Assembly (NCBI GenBank): GCA_028554755.1
Contig: JAPTOF010000032.1
Coordinates: 62,001 to 126,000 of the forward strand
DNA length: 64,000 nt
DNA from: Cordia subcordata
Lineage: Eukaryota > Streptophyta > Magnoliopsida > Boraginales > Cordiaceae
Direction: 5' to 3'
The position numbers and the translations under genes were made by a program. Within the stretch, counting starts at the first letter, position 1, and each line of letters starts with the position of its first letter. This document shows, piece by piece, positions 1 through 10,920 of this stretch. Under the pieces are notes generated by a model. The model made no database searches and was not told the origin of the DNA. It worked only from the letters and a program-made list of their open reading frames with translations.

Positions 1-590
1 CTAATATCCCTTACTAACCAAACGAGCTTTGTAGGTCTCCACATTCCCATCTACTTCTCGCTTTTATTTGAATACCCACTTATACCCCATGGGCTTTAAC
101 CCTTCGGGTAGATCAACTAATGTCTATACGTTATTGACCTTCACAGATTCCAAGGCCTTAAGCCATTCTTCAGAGTCATGCCTTTGTATGGCATCCATAT
201 AGGTGATCAAATCCTTATCATTCATATCTAGTTCAATGGGATCATCGTCTCGAACAAGGAATCCATACTTAGCTAGTTTACGTGATACTCTACTAGATCT
301 CCTAAGTGATGCCTTTATAATTGTTTCAGGGTTTGGTTCCTTAAGCTTATCCTATCTTGTATGTTTAATTGAAGGTGTCCAGATTTCACTGTGCTCAATA
401 GTAAATGCAGACTCTCTTGTTCAAGAAACTTTTTCTCTAAAAAGACTACTCTAACGGAAACAAACACCTTTTATTCTTTAACATGATAGAAGTCATTTCA
501 CTTAAACTCTTTAGGGTACCCTACGTATCTACATTTGTCAGATTTTGGTTCTAGCTTGTTAATTTGAAGACATTTGATGCACGTTAAACA
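1..590 (-). pseudogene. Cop1 integrase-RT linker and N-terminus of reverse transcriptase
   Basis: Read on the minus strand, this gives the family's linker and the first part of RT_2 (Copia reverse transcriptase). Recognisable segments are the block around 330-170 with YMDAIQRHDSEEWLKALE, and the block around 115-20 with KWVFK and ETYKARLVSKGY. Stop codons interrupt it, for example in VNNV*TLVDL near 135. The same blocks are better preserved in Cop2 (46930-47510), which confirms the identity. The rest of RT, including the YVDD site, is outside the window. It is non-functional. Confidence 0.85.
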
Positions 591-607
591 CCCTTAAACA
601 CTAAGGT

Positions 608-987
608 AAAGCTAGCTCAAACAGTAATCCTAAACATAAAAAATCCCATATTTAAGGGAGTGATTAGTGCTAATGTGCTCCAACAGCTCCCTATCTTATC
701 CCCAAAAATTTGAATTTTTTCAAAATCCCAAAACAAAACACCCATATACAGGGGTTTTTTTCATCCCCTAAAGCCAAAATCCAAATCCAATCCCCTATTT
801 CCGATAGGTTTAAGACTGTAATATTTTAAAATAAGATAGCTATTGGAGTAAAACAAAAATACGGATTCCTTAAATTGAGAGTTTGATATTGGAGTAGAAC
901 TAAAAATAGGGGATCCCAAATTCTAAGAAAATGACTCAAATTACTAAAATTTGGGAAAAAAATAAGGGGGCTATTGGAGACAACCTA
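608..987. mobile_element. MITE-like insertion in Cop1 integrase
   Basis: Alignment with the intact integrase of Cop2 shows about 380 extra bases here. Near the two ends are imperfect inverted copies of one motif, GCTCCAACAGCTCCC (677-691) and GGGGGCTATTGGAG (966-979). TAA trinucleotides lie just outside (671-673 and 985-987), as expected for a PIF/Harbinger-type TSD. Two further direct copies of TATTGGAGTA inside (about 841 and 889) are subterminal repeats. No coding capacity. About 60 bases at 608-670 remain unexplained, so the left boundary is uncertain. Confidence 0.55.
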
Positions 988-1850
988 AGAGAGTATTGAT
1001 CTACAACTATGCCACATCTCATATAGTGGTTTTTCCACTAACTTGCAAGGTACTTTATTCAATATACAAGTGGCTCTCCTAAGAGCATATCCCCAAAAGG
1101 ATATAGGCAGATTCTTGCATCCCATCATGGATCGAACCATGTCTAATAGTGTTCAATTTCTCCTTTCAGATACACCATATGTTGTGGTATACCTAGAGAA
1201 GTCCATCGTGATAGAATTCCACTTTTTTCTAGGTAACTCAAAAATTCACTGGAAAGACATTCCCCTCTATGATCAAATCACAGGATCTTAATACTACTTC
1301 CAGTTTGTTTTTCTACCTAAATCTTGTATCTCTTGAACATTTCAAAAGACTCTAATTTACATCTCATCAAATAAACATACCCATTCCTAGATAGTTCATC
1401 AGAGAACATGATCAAGTAAGAATACCAACCACTAGCACTAGTGCTCATTACCTACCACTAGCACTAGTGCTCATGCAGCCATAGACATCAGTATGTACAA
1501 GGTCCAAGAGTTCTGTAGCTAGATCACCTGTTCCAGTAAAGAGGGAATTGGTCATTTTCCTAGGTAGACAAGACGTACAAGTTAGAAGTGATTCAAGATC
1601 ACCAATGTCAAGAAACCTTTCCTTGAACAACTTGTGAATCCTATCCTTACTAATATGACCAAGCCTACAGTGCCAAAGATACATATCAGAAGCAGTCCCT
1701 ATTCTGGGACGTTTATTGCTAACATGAAAGATGTGCACAGGTTGTGTCAAAATATAAATCCAATGTTCCAATCATTCATTAAAAGAACTAATATTATTCA
1801 AAATAATGTCAATACCATTATTGGAAATTCTAAAGACATGTCCATCTTGG
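988..1850 (-). pseudogene. Cop1 integrase with GAG-pre-integrase domain
   Basis: On the minus strand, 1790-1500 encodes the zinc-binding GAG-pre-integrase domain (motif WHCRLGHISKDRIHKL, then CTSCLPRKMT). It is followed by the beginning of the integrase core, LDLVHTDVYG, whose Asp is the first residue of the DDE triad. The middle of the core (1280-1470) is badly degraded, and a 23-base block at 1437-1473 is duplicated (CACTAGCACTAGTGCTCAT twice). The C-terminal part (about 1255-1040) is recognisable from MMGCK/RNLPI-type residues. The final Glu region cannot be read. A pseudogene in which the MITE-like element has also inserted. Confidence 0.8.
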
Positions 1851-2135
1851 GTTGAACGCCCAATTGGAAAAATGTTCAAAACAAAATCCAAACAAAAGAA
1901 ACATTAGAAAGACTCGAGTTCATGGAATTGATAGTGATAGCTAAATACCCCAATGCCGACTAGAACATGATTCTCATTGCCAACGCTTAGGTATCACTCT
2001 CCATCTTTGAACTTCCTATTGACCTGCAGCCCCCACAACGAATTGCAAATATGATAAGGATTGCTTGTATCTAATACATAGCTAGTAGAGTCTATGACAG
2101 TAAAGTTGCAAGGAGCAATCATATATATAACTTGC
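1851..2135 (-). pseudogene. Cop1 aspartic protease remnant
   Basis: Minus-strand translation gives STSYVLDTSNPYHICNSL, aligned to STNYVLDTGSPYHICNSL in Cop2. The retroviral-type active site D-T-G therefore reads D-T-S here, which removes the invariant glycine of the fireman's-grip loop. Downstream stops confirm decay. The protease would have cut the Gag-Pol polyprotein in the virus-like particle. Confidence 0.75.
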
Positions 2136-2998
2136 TGAGCAACCTATTGCTTTCTCCGAGGCCTATTTGATACGCTAGATACTAAGGACAATTCCTCTTC
2201 CAATGTCCAAGCTACTTGCAGAAGAAATGCTTTACTTGGCTCTAGTGAACCTTCTGCTTGCAGGCTTTATTCTGCTATTGTGTGGGCTCTTTAACCCCAC
2301 CTTGGGCTTTAAATGCATTGTTGCTTTTTTCTTACCTTTCATAAGAAAACCCTTACGTTTTGAGGATAAAGCACCTCTCATTACACTAATAGGCTTTTTG
2401 AGAAGTTAGTTTTCTTTCTCAAAGGTTTACAACGACTCCAGTAGCCTGTGGTAATTAATAATAGGCTTGTTTATCTTGAACCGATTCAAGAAGGAGAGAA
2501 AAGATAGAGGCAGCAAATTAAGAATGAGATCTTTGGTAAGTTGTTCCTGGAATGGAAAACCTAGATTAGCCATCTTTTTGATGTTTTTTTATCATGTACA
2601 ATACATGATTAGTAATGGGTATGCCTTTGGCATCTTGGCATTGAAAATAGCACATGAGGTTTTATGTCTCTTAGTGTCATCAGATGTGCCAAATGACTTA
2701 TTCAACACTTGAATGATTGACTTAGGTTATGAATCCTCCAACTTGTAACCAAACTCATCATTCATTGTAGCCCTCATAATACAATGAACCGTGACTCTAT
2801 TACCAAGCCATTTTTATAGTGTCAATGATCTACTATTGGTGCATTAGCAATAGGTTCCGCAAGTACTAGATCAGTTAGAACATACAAGATACATTCACGT
2901 TCAAGCACAATGTGCAACCTTTGATACCAGCTATCAAAGTATGGCCCAGTAAGCTTCTTACTTTCCAATAGTGATCTCAAAGATAATGTGCTAGCCAT
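2136..2998 (-). pseudogene. Cop1 gag remnant (capsid/nucleocapsid)
   Basis: Starts at the ATG complementary to 2996-2998; the protein begins MASTLSLRSLLESKKLTGP and is followed by FDSWYQRL, the normal N-terminus of plant Copia Gag. The C-terminal zinc knuckle lies near 2200-2230, as CX2C-type residues preceding GHWKRNCP; its preceding residues are damaged by a stop. Frameshifts split the rest. Gag would form the cytoplasmic virus-like particle and bind the element RNA. The same gag start occurs at 36775 in Cop2. Confidence 0.8.
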
Positions 2999-3989
2999 TA
3001 AATCTATAAAAAAACTGACATAAAAAAGTAAGTAAGCCATTGTATATACGAATTATTAATTTTTCAATAGATATAGGAAAATATCTAATGGATTCTCCCA
3101 CGAATTTATTCAGATTGTTAGCCCTTACTTACTGCCCAAAGGGATTTTCAAAAACAAATCCTTTTAGTGGGTCCAGAGATCTAAAACAATGCACATAAGC
3201 TCAACTGAGGTAGACCCACCTATAGACCCCGCTTGGTAGGTTCATAAAGCAATTACTTCCCCAAGCATATTCCAATATTTTGTTCTACCCCAAGCATCCC
3301 TTCAATAGGACTAAGGTCCTCCACTGATAAGCTTAGTTAGGTCAAACCATTAACATGAGCTCCTAAGATTTTCTCCGACCCTAACGAGTAAGCCTGATTA
3401 AGGTCGACCCACCTACTCATCAATCTAAAGGAGGGGATACATCACTTCGAAGAGGAATTTTACAACCAGATTTTAAGAGAAGGCTGGGCTTATAGACCCA
3501 ATTTAAAAACCTAAAAATTAATTAAAATAATTAACAAATAAAATGCAATAATAAACATGATATGCATGTCCATAACCATCTCATAATATTTCATACATCA
3601 AAATATAAGAGCATAGACAATTCCATGATTTTACGCACAATAATTAGATCAATTTAATCAAATTAAATTGACCTTACCAAATAATTAAAACTCTTTTTAA
3701 ATTGTTTGGGGTCAAACTCTAAATTTTGACAAATTAGATATTTGCCCAATATAAATAAACTAATTTTGAAACAATTTGGGTCAAAAATAAAAATTTTGAA
3801 GCATTTTAGGCCTAGCTAATTAATTAAAAACATATTTTTGACAATAATGGATTTTAAAATAATTTTTGTAGGCATTTAATAAATGATTTATTTTAATATA
3901 TATAACTTAATTAACATTTAATTAAATTATACATAACAATATTGTTTATTATTAAAGATAGAGAATAAGCATTTAGGCTCAGAGAACAA

Positions 3990-4080
3990 TGTAGAGGAGA
4001 TGGGTAAAGGAGATGACTGGCCACATAAAGCATCTGGTTTCGAGACCTGGTAGGCGTAGCTCTTACAAAACATTTTTTTT
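3990..4080 (+). repeat. tRNA-like module 1 in Cop1 leader, antisense
   Basis: An A-box-like stretch (GGAGATGGGTAAAGG, about 3996-4010), a B-box-like GGTTTCGAGACC (4036-4047; consensus GGTTCGANTCC) and a T-run (about 4070-4079) occur in pol III order and spacing. It reads opposite to Cop1. Imperfect boxes; activity unknown. Confidence 0.4.
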
Positions 4081-4129
4081 ATTTAATGTGTAACAAAAAC
4101 ATGTGATTAAAAGAAAACACCTTCACAAT

Positions 4130-4215
4130 CGGGGCTTACAAGTAGCTTGGTTGGTAAGACCAAGCAAAACCCTAGTAGAAGGTGCCCGCTAGCTCCATAA
4201 CACACGTGGTTCTTT
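4130..4215 (+). repeat. tRNA-like module 2 in Cop1 leader, antisense
   Basis: The A-box TAGCTTGGTTGG (4143-4154) closely resembles the tRNA consensus. A B-box is not clear, and a TTCTTTTT run follows near 4210. It is probably a decayed unit of the same repeat. Confidence 0.35.
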
Positions 4216-4754
4216 TTAAATTGTATATGATGTTTGAAAAAAAAACCTTCCATATTCTTAAGATTTTAACCCTAGCTACCACCCCCATCTAGCCAACATT
4301 GCCATTAGCAATCCAAAAGTAGAAATCTTTTTTTTTTTTTCGTTGGACCATAATTCCAAAACATAAACAAAAGAAACACCACCAATTTTTTCATTGCCAT
4401 TAACATGGCAACTTAAATGAAAACATTTTTTGCTTTTATTCCAATAACATCACCCATAAAACCTTTTGAATATTTTTTGGTTGCAAGAAAAGAAGCAGAT
4501 GAATCCTTAAGCTCTTCCTATCATAGACAGTGTGGATTCTAAACTTGTATAACAACAGTCTTTTCGTTTTTATTTTATTATTTTTTTATTATTTTTAATG
4601 AATATCTTATTAAAAAATATATGGCCATTATCAACATAAAGCTAGCTGCTTTATAACTTAACCATTATCAATGCAGAAGACAATCACTATGCCTTTTGAA
4701 TGTCAAAGATATCTCAATTAAGGGTAAACGTCCTACCTTATATAATAAATACAC

Positions 4755-4850
4755 TAATGGCAGCTTAGTGGCAAGGTATCTGAATGTAAGTTGTTTAGTT
4801 TGCAAGTTTCAAACTCTCGAGCATTAACATGTTTTTTTCACATTTTTGAT
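4755..4850 (+). repeat. tRNA-like module 3 in Cop1 leader, antisense
   Basis: The A-box CAGCTTAGTGGCAAGG (4761-4776), the B-box AGTTTCAAACTCTCG (4805-4819) and a T-run (4831-4838) are in the order of a pol III gene or SINE head. The strand is opposite to Cop1. Confidence 0.45.
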
Positions 4851-5100
4851 AACCAGATCTTATATGTTCTTGCACCATAAATTTTTGAATAAAATTGAAA
4901 GAATCCAAAAACAGTTAATGTGCATGCTATTAAATATTCAAGGTAAAGCCTTGCAAGTACTAGTAAGCCATATGAAGACAAACAAGAAAAGAGGCAGACA
5001 ACAAGAACAAAGACTTTGGGTAACTAATCATGTGTGTATTGAATATACACATAGATACCTAAGAATTGTGCAACAAAATCACAAAAAACACAAAAAATAG

Positions 5101-5117
5101 CCCTGGCTCTGATACCA
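5101..5117 (-). other. Cop1 primer binding site
   Basis: The minus strand reads TGGTATCAGAGCCAGGG, matching the 3' end of plant initiator tRNA-Met for its first 12 bases. It lies two bases inside the LTR end (5120). This fixes the element's strand and LTR boundary. Confidence 0.9.
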
Positions 5118-5119
5118 AT

Positions 5120-6687
5120 TGAAGGAATCCCATGGAACTTTTTCCAAGAATTCATTTAGGATCAAGCTTTTGAGAATTACAAATTTCAAGAAGAACACGA
5201 AGAATACCTAGATATTCATGACACAAATACATATTCTTGACGAGTAGCCTTGTAGAAGCTTGATCTTCCTCCCCTTCATACACCGTCAAGATCTACGAAT
5301 TGAGGCTAGGATTGTCTTTTAGGGAGGAGGTTTTTTTCCTTCCGTGAAAACTAATGACAGAATGAAAATATGCATAGTTATTCTTATTTTATAGAAAAAA
5401 AATGAGTTGGGCCTTCAAAGTCCTAGGCTGAATTCTTCTAACCTAATTAGGCTTAAACCTTTTAGGACCTTTGGACTTCTAAATTCCAAGACACAATTTG
5501 GAATTATATTATTATTTAATTCTTAACCCAATTAGCCCAAGATTTAATTCATGTCACATTTTCTGTGTTAGCAAAAAAATAGATGAAATTAAATTCGTAA
5601 CGTCCTAATATTAAATATTTAATTCTCAATTAAATATTCAAATAAATTAATTATTAATTCCTTTATTTAAATATTTAATTCTTAATTCAATATAATAAAT
5701 CAATCCATCAATGGTTCCCAATGTCTGATAAGCTAAATAGTTGCAAGGCAACTATTAATCAATCCATCTCGACCTTTTGCATGACTCCATAGGTTCAAAC
5801 TGAAGTCGATAATACATGGTCAATCGTTATGCTAATCACAGATACCGTCTATCAATGGTTCCCAAAGTCTGATAAGCTAAATAGTTGCAAGGCAACTATT
5901 AACAAACTGGGGCACTACGACAGATCCCTTATGACCTTTGATATTCCAAAACAACCATAGGAGCCTGGTTAACAGTCAAACCCCTAATTAGATTAGTTAT
6001 ATATATGAAGTCCTAATCACGTCCTGACTCTTTACAACACAACTCTTTGACACATCACGCAGAAGGCTTTAGCCAAAGACTTAATGAGTGAGGACTAAGT
6101 GGAACATCATTTTCTCAATGCCCAAAGTAGGTCAATCCCATCTTGTCCTGCATGTTGACTTCACAACTCTAGCTCGTATGTAGTAACCCTTTGACATCAA
6201 ATTGGATATTCTGGTAGTCTGACATCAAAGTAGGAAAAGTAATTCCTGAGCAACTTAGGTCTTAGGAAATACTACAACCATGTACATCACAAGCAATCCT
6301 TTGACAGTAGGGTAAGAATAGTAGGATGCTTGCAAGCAAGTCATGTTTAGTAAGCATGTCTCCATACCCTACTTGTGTCTCACACTGATCTCCTACGCCC
6401 ATTAGTTATGAGGATAACCAATCTATGTGACAGATAATAACGTCTACCCAAAGGAATTGATGTCCTAATACAAATTTCATCATTTGTTTACGAACAAAAT
6501 CTAAAAACAATCAGAACCAAGCCTTATTCACATGATCTCATACAGTTGTTCTAAGGAACTAGATCATAATCAAAATAAGAGAAGATAGTGCAATATGATG
6601 TAATGGCCAAATATTATTAAGATAACTCATATATAAACAATTCTAGAAATACAATAGATAACTGACTTGAGGACACTATTTCTAACA
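5120..6687 (-). repeat. Cop1 5' LTR
   Basis: A 1568-base LTR, TGTTAGAAATAGTGTCC... at its 5' end (6687) and ...GGATTCCTTCA at its 3' end (5120). It is homologous to the LTRs at 48764-50284 and 52636-54156 in Cop2. A candidate TATA box, CTATAAAATAAG on the minus strand, lies at 5394-5383, so the transcript should start shortly downstream. A stretch of about 58 bases beginning with TCAATGGTTCCCAA (5707-5764 and 5854-5905) is tandemly repeated within it. Confidence 0.88.
5383..5394 (-). promoter_or_regulatory. Candidate TATA box of Cop1 LTR
   Basis: The minus strand reads CTATAAAATAAG at a position aligned with CTATAAAAGG (53876-53886) in the related Cop2 LTR. Confidence 0.5.
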
Positions 6688-7619
6688 CATAGACATGATT
6701 ATAGAATGTATTAGAATTGTTCAGTAGCAAATAGACATTAATTTATACATATGTTACTCGCATAGGCATATTATCAAACACTTAGACACGTATTAAGTAA
6801 TAGCAATTGAAGCAATAAAAGCAAAGCATATGTATGTGTGTGTTTACATACATACATATATATATATATTAAACCATCAAATCCATAATGCATAAGTGTT
6901 TCATCCTATAATGCAAGTTAAATCACCTTGAATAGATCTACTCATACATGATGTAAAAGAGGACGAAAAGGAGATTAGGAAACTTCCATTCCATCCTTGC
7001 AATTTTTATACAATTTCTTGAGCAAATCTTTACTCCAAAGTGTTTGAAAGCTAAGTAGCTTGGATCTAAGTGTTAGAATGTGTGAGAGCATGTGTGTAAG
7101 ATAGATGAGGTAGGGTTTAGTGTGTATGAAAAGTGGGTGAGAACGGATGACACAAATGTTGGAAAATTAGGCCCTATTTATAGTCGCTAACATGCTACTA
7201 GTCTACCCTACCAATACCTAATAACCGGGGGTCGACCATTATTTTTCTATTATCTAGATTAACTAGTGACCTTTGGTCAGCTAGTACACTCAACCAATGC
7301 CAAGCTACTCTTCTCTCTGGTCAGCTAGTAATTCAAGGGGTTTACCAGTCAATCTTCATCTTCTTTGTTTGTGACCATTACCCCATGACCCATGCATCTT
7401 CTATCTTCATCGCCCATCATCTTACAAGCTCGTCATCAACCCATAACTCATCTAAATCATCAAAAATGAATAATTAGTATAGCGTGTATCTATAAAACTC
7501 AAGTATATACAATTGGTAATGTTTATGCACATCTACATAGTAAGTACTACATTAAAGATTTTATATAAGCACAAAACACCACAAAAGCATATGTAAACAC
7601 ACACAAAATAGATACATCA
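6688..7619 (-). repeat. Gyp-A LTR, partial
   Basis: Ends ...AGATACATCA next to internal sequence, as the Gyp-B LTR ends ...ACACACATCA. Shared blocks include a cluster of GGTCGACC/GGTCAGC-type motifs (7230-7330) just upstream, on the minus strand, of a TATA box CTATAAATAG (7183-7174). Its other end is cut by Cop1. Confidence 0.7.
7174..7183 (-). promoter_or_regulatory. Candidate TATA box of Gyp-A LTR
   Basis: CTATAAATAG on the minus strand, immediately downstream of the palindromic GGTCGACC-type motif cluster. The arrangement is the same as in Gyp-B and Gyp-E. Confidence 0.5.
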
Positions 7620-8984
7620 ATACCCTTAAACATTCTCCCTGCTTGTCCTTAAGCAAGACTGAACCTAAATTCATCTCAATGGTTGCTAAAAAGGATTGCC
7701 TAAAGGATTGACTTGCTAACTTGGTAAACCTAAGGAGCGTGAAGGGATCATTCCTTTTGTAAGGGGTCCTTAAGCATTTTCAAATCCTCCCATTATTCAT
7801 AAAGGGCCTGAAACCTCTTGGAAAAGTCCTAAGTAGCTTTACCATCACACCCAGGATTTTAACATGTGCACATGGGATGTTGATATTTTATGTCCCTTGA
7901 CTAACGTGGCCTCCACAATATGCACAAAGTCGTAAAGACAAACAGAGAATGAATGCACAAACACAAAGGATTATAAAATATTGCAAGAGCCTTATTCACA
8001 ATAGACGAGAAGAACAAAACAATAAACTTATGCTAAGTCGATATTGTGTCACTTAAGCACTTATTCAATGAACTTTACTTTTGCATATTTTTGGTGCCTT
8101 TCGGCTTTTTCACATTTTTTCAACTTATTATTCTTTTCATTTTTTCTTTTTTCCATTTTTCTTGCATTTTTCACCAATGCATAAGCAAAAAGAAAAGAAA
8201 AAGAAAGGCTAAGGCATATAAAAAGAAACCAATCTAGGAAGAGGCATTCATATCAACACTCTTTTTTAACCACTCTTTTCAACCAAGCCATGGGATAGCT
8301 ACAAGGTGTATTCTTAAAGGCACGAACTCCCTATAGCTTTCAAAAGACATCCCCTCCAAGTCTCGGCTCTTTATCCGCTTCATTCACTCATCACACTATT
8401 GTCTTATATTTACCAAGCAATTAAGTCAATTACCAAACCAACATCTCAATCAACCAAAAGAAAAACGACTCTAAATGCACAAAAAATAAAAAAAAATTAA
8501 CCATTTTAAGAAAATAATGCAATCTCCCCTCAGCAAAGCATAAAACAGTATAACCGAACTCCGACACTCCCAAACCCAAACTTTGCTTGTTCTTAAGCAA
8601 ATAGAACGAAGGCACATTACAAGTGAATATGCGATACAAAGCAAGTAAGGGTAGTGGGGAGGGCGTAGATAAAGGGAAACAAGTTGAAAAAGGATTAATA
8701 CAACCTTGCGTTCTTGAAGCTGTTCATGCCAATGATTAATGAATTAACTACTAAATATGCTTTTCAACAAACCAAAACACTCACAAGACACAATATTAGT
8801 AGGCGTTACCATTGCAAGCTTGCATTGACATGTGCAAATAATGATCAAGGTGCATTCTAAGAGGAAAAAAGGATCAACACTTGTGAGGGTGAAAAAAAAA
8901 TGACAAATGAAAGGAAAATGTAACAAGAAATGATAATAACAAAATTTTAACTTAGGTTGTCTCCTAGTAGCACTAATTGCCACG
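7620..8984 (-). other. Gyp-A internal region downstream of pol
   Basis: This non-coding region is shared with Gyp-B (38449-39920), Gyp-D (54162-55548) and Gyp-E (60025-61438). It contains a purine-rich tract next to the LTR (about 7635-7650, the PPT on the minus strand), a TTTTT/AAAAG low-complexity block (8090-8230), a conserved block TGTCACTTAAGCACTTATTC (8047-8066), and the hairpin at 8952-8967. No protein gene is seen. Confidence 0.65.
8952..8967 (-). other. Conserved post-pol hairpin, Gyp-A copy
   Basis: On the minus strand, CTAGG-AGACAA-CCTAA: a five-base stem with one mismatch and a six-base loop. It is the divergent member of the set seen perfectly in Gyp-B and Gyp-D. Confidence 0.5.
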
Positions 8985-9185
8985 CCGTCAGCCAGGCACT
9001 ATCCTTTCACTGTTAACTCTCGACCACTCTTCAAGTCTGTTATTTTCACCATTTCAGAAGGGTAGGCTATCGTCACCTTGTATGGACCGTCTCATCTTGT
9101 CAAGAGCTTCAAATGTGAGTTAAATAAACAAACTTTATTGGAAGGAGAGAATGATTTCCTAAGAATATGCCTATCATGTATCTTC
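8985..9185 (-). pseudogene. Gyp-A integrase C-terminal remnant (Ty3/Gypsy, Athila-like)
   Basis: The minus-strand reading frame contains VCLFNSHLKLLTR, a stop, then DGPYKVTIAYPSEMVKITDL and KSGRELTV. This matches my recollection of the C-terminal end of Athila/Tat Gypsy integrases (DKVLLFNSRLKLF...SRWxGPFxV...EI), where the GPF/GPY module assists target binding. The conserved hairpin lies just after the frame. It is truncated at 9186 by the Cop4 LTR. This is the only piece of Gypsy pol in the window and links the Gag-like-only copies to an autonomous lineage. Confidence 0.65.
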
Positions 9186-10920
9186 TGTTAGATTGAATAT
9201 ACTATTACTATATTCAAGATTAGGTGCCAAATTTTAATTTTAATCAATAATCTATAAATGGTAGCAAAAAATACCACAATCACATGTTTTACATAGAGGA
9301 ATCAACTCAAAATACCCAAATATAAGCTATAACGGGTGTAGATTTTGTTAACCTTGATACGTGATTCGAAGATCCGTGGCCTTTTTGCATCAAATCTTCC
9401 TTTGAGTAGCTGCCTTTGTGACTCTCCACTATGAGCACTCTTTCAGCACTAGGATACTTAGCTATATAGTGGGCAAGCTAAAGTGAAAGCTAAAATAAAG
9501 AAGATGATATTACTGTATGTTTATGGTATTAGTGTATGAAAATTACTACACACATACCAAGAAAGAAAATATCAAGGTGGCCCATCTAGGGTTATGCTTA
9601 TCATGTACTTTTCATAGTACTAAGCTTCTCATAAAAGGATAAGATCTAAGGAATATAGAAATTCTCTCAATACGCTTCATTAAACTTTCTAGATAAAGAA
9701 TATTCCCTTGAGATAAAAGGACACCCAAATATTCCATGTCACACAGTAAATATCTCCTATTTGGTTCCCGCTCATGTAATTAAGATATCCATGAGTTATA
9801 TTAAGAAGATCTGGATAATTAAATCCCTTCTTAATTTCTAAATTCAAATATTAACTAAACAACTCAAATAATAGATTCCTCAATTATCCAATAGAAAAAT
9901 GGCTAGTGGAGGAACCAAAAGACATAATTAACCTTTGCTCCTAAAATGACCAAAATGCCCCTGTTACCACTTTGGCAAAGAATGTGGCCATTTCAACTTC
10001 AGTCAACTATATCAAAGGACCAAAAGCTGCACTCCAAGAACAATTATTGGCTAGCAGAGCTTGTTACATATAGTAACCTCTGTCTTCGACCAATTGAGTG
10101 AAATGACCAAAACACCCCTCTATATATACTTGTAGTCAAGGTCGGTCAAATAGCACCATCACCTTCAAGACTTCATCTAGAACCTTGGAATTTCTAGTCA
10201 AAAGAGTAATCACCCTTGGTCATGGATCTCTTGATATAGGAAGCAACCCGTAAGCCAAATGATCGATATACACCTGAAGGGTAATATCACTAGATCTAGA
10301 TTTACGACGACCAATAAGACAAATTTAAAGGGGGCACATAGGCTCTGTTGTTGCATATGCATGTCCCGATTGATCGTAACACCACACCCAACATACGAGG
10401 CAAACAATCTTATCACACAAGACCTCTCCTCATGGTACATATAATTGCTAGACCTTAACTTCATCAATTCACCCATATATGCTCAAGATTAAGAGCATTG
10501 CTCACTTGGAAGCAGTGAGTATCTTGTCCTCTACGTAAGATGGTACGATTCTAGAAAATGGTTCTGTCCAATTTATGACACGTGCTTGGAGCAAACTCCA
10601 AAAAGACCCTCTAATGACCTAAGTAGATTGCCTCTATTCGGAGACTTACCTACTATGGCCTTATCCCGATAGCATGCCCAACACTACCATATGGCTATGG
10701 ACAACTTTATGATATATCCAAAACTAGACTTGGACCTACTGTGAGTCTAGCCTTATAATATACCCATGTCATCGGATTACATCATTAGACCTTTACATAA
10801 TGTATCACACATATATACCAGAGATAATATATCTAAGAAATGCTCATAAATATAACCAATAATCAAACTTTTAGTTTAATATCCATGTACAACTGGTCTT
10901 TAGGGCATATAATTCCAACA
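9186..10920 (-). repeat. Cop4 3' LTR
   Basis: Runs from TGTTAGATTGAATAT (plus strand) to ...CATATAATTCCAACA, directly followed by a purine-rich tract on the minus strand (TGCAAATAGGAGAT, 10934-10921). It is related to, but diverged from, the LTRs of Cop3 and Cop6. The shared block AGTATCACTAGATCTAGATT also occurs at 16763, 21213, 25266 and 32774. A candidate TATATATAG lies at 10129-10121 on the minus strand. Confidence 0.75.

Larger units (their letters stand above)
2999..5100 (-). other. Cop1 5' leader between PBS and gag
   Basis: An unusually long untranslated leader (about 2.1 kb). Its gag-proximal half (3100-3450) matches, in reverse complement, the leader of Cop2 at 36340-36680, including blocks around the AGTGGAGGACCTTA segment. 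The PBS-proximal half carries tRNA-like modules (see separate entries) that read on the plus strand, opposite to the element. No convincing open frame. The rest is AT-rich sequence with homopolymer runs. Confidence 0.65.
1..6687 (-). mobile_element. Cop1: Ty1/Copia LTR retrotransposon, minus strand, cut by the window start
   Basis: Read on the minus strand from 6687: 5' LTR (6687-5120), primer binding site (5117-5101), long leader (5100-2999), gag (from 2998), protease, integrase and the beginning of reverse transcriptase, which runs off the window at base 1. The order GAG-PR-IN-RT defines Ty1/Copia. The coding part has stops and frameshifts throughout and a MITE-like insert at about 608-987, so it is dead. 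The element lies in an LTR of Gyp-A; the five bases after its outer end are CATAG (6688-6692), which should recur at the other end outside the window if this is the TSD. Cop2 belongs to the same family. Confidence 0.9.

Noticed and set aside
4755..4830. Functional tRNA gene
   Set aside because: A- and B-box-like motifs are present, but no cloverleaf with a paired acceptor stem can be drawn; kept only as a tRNA-like repeat.
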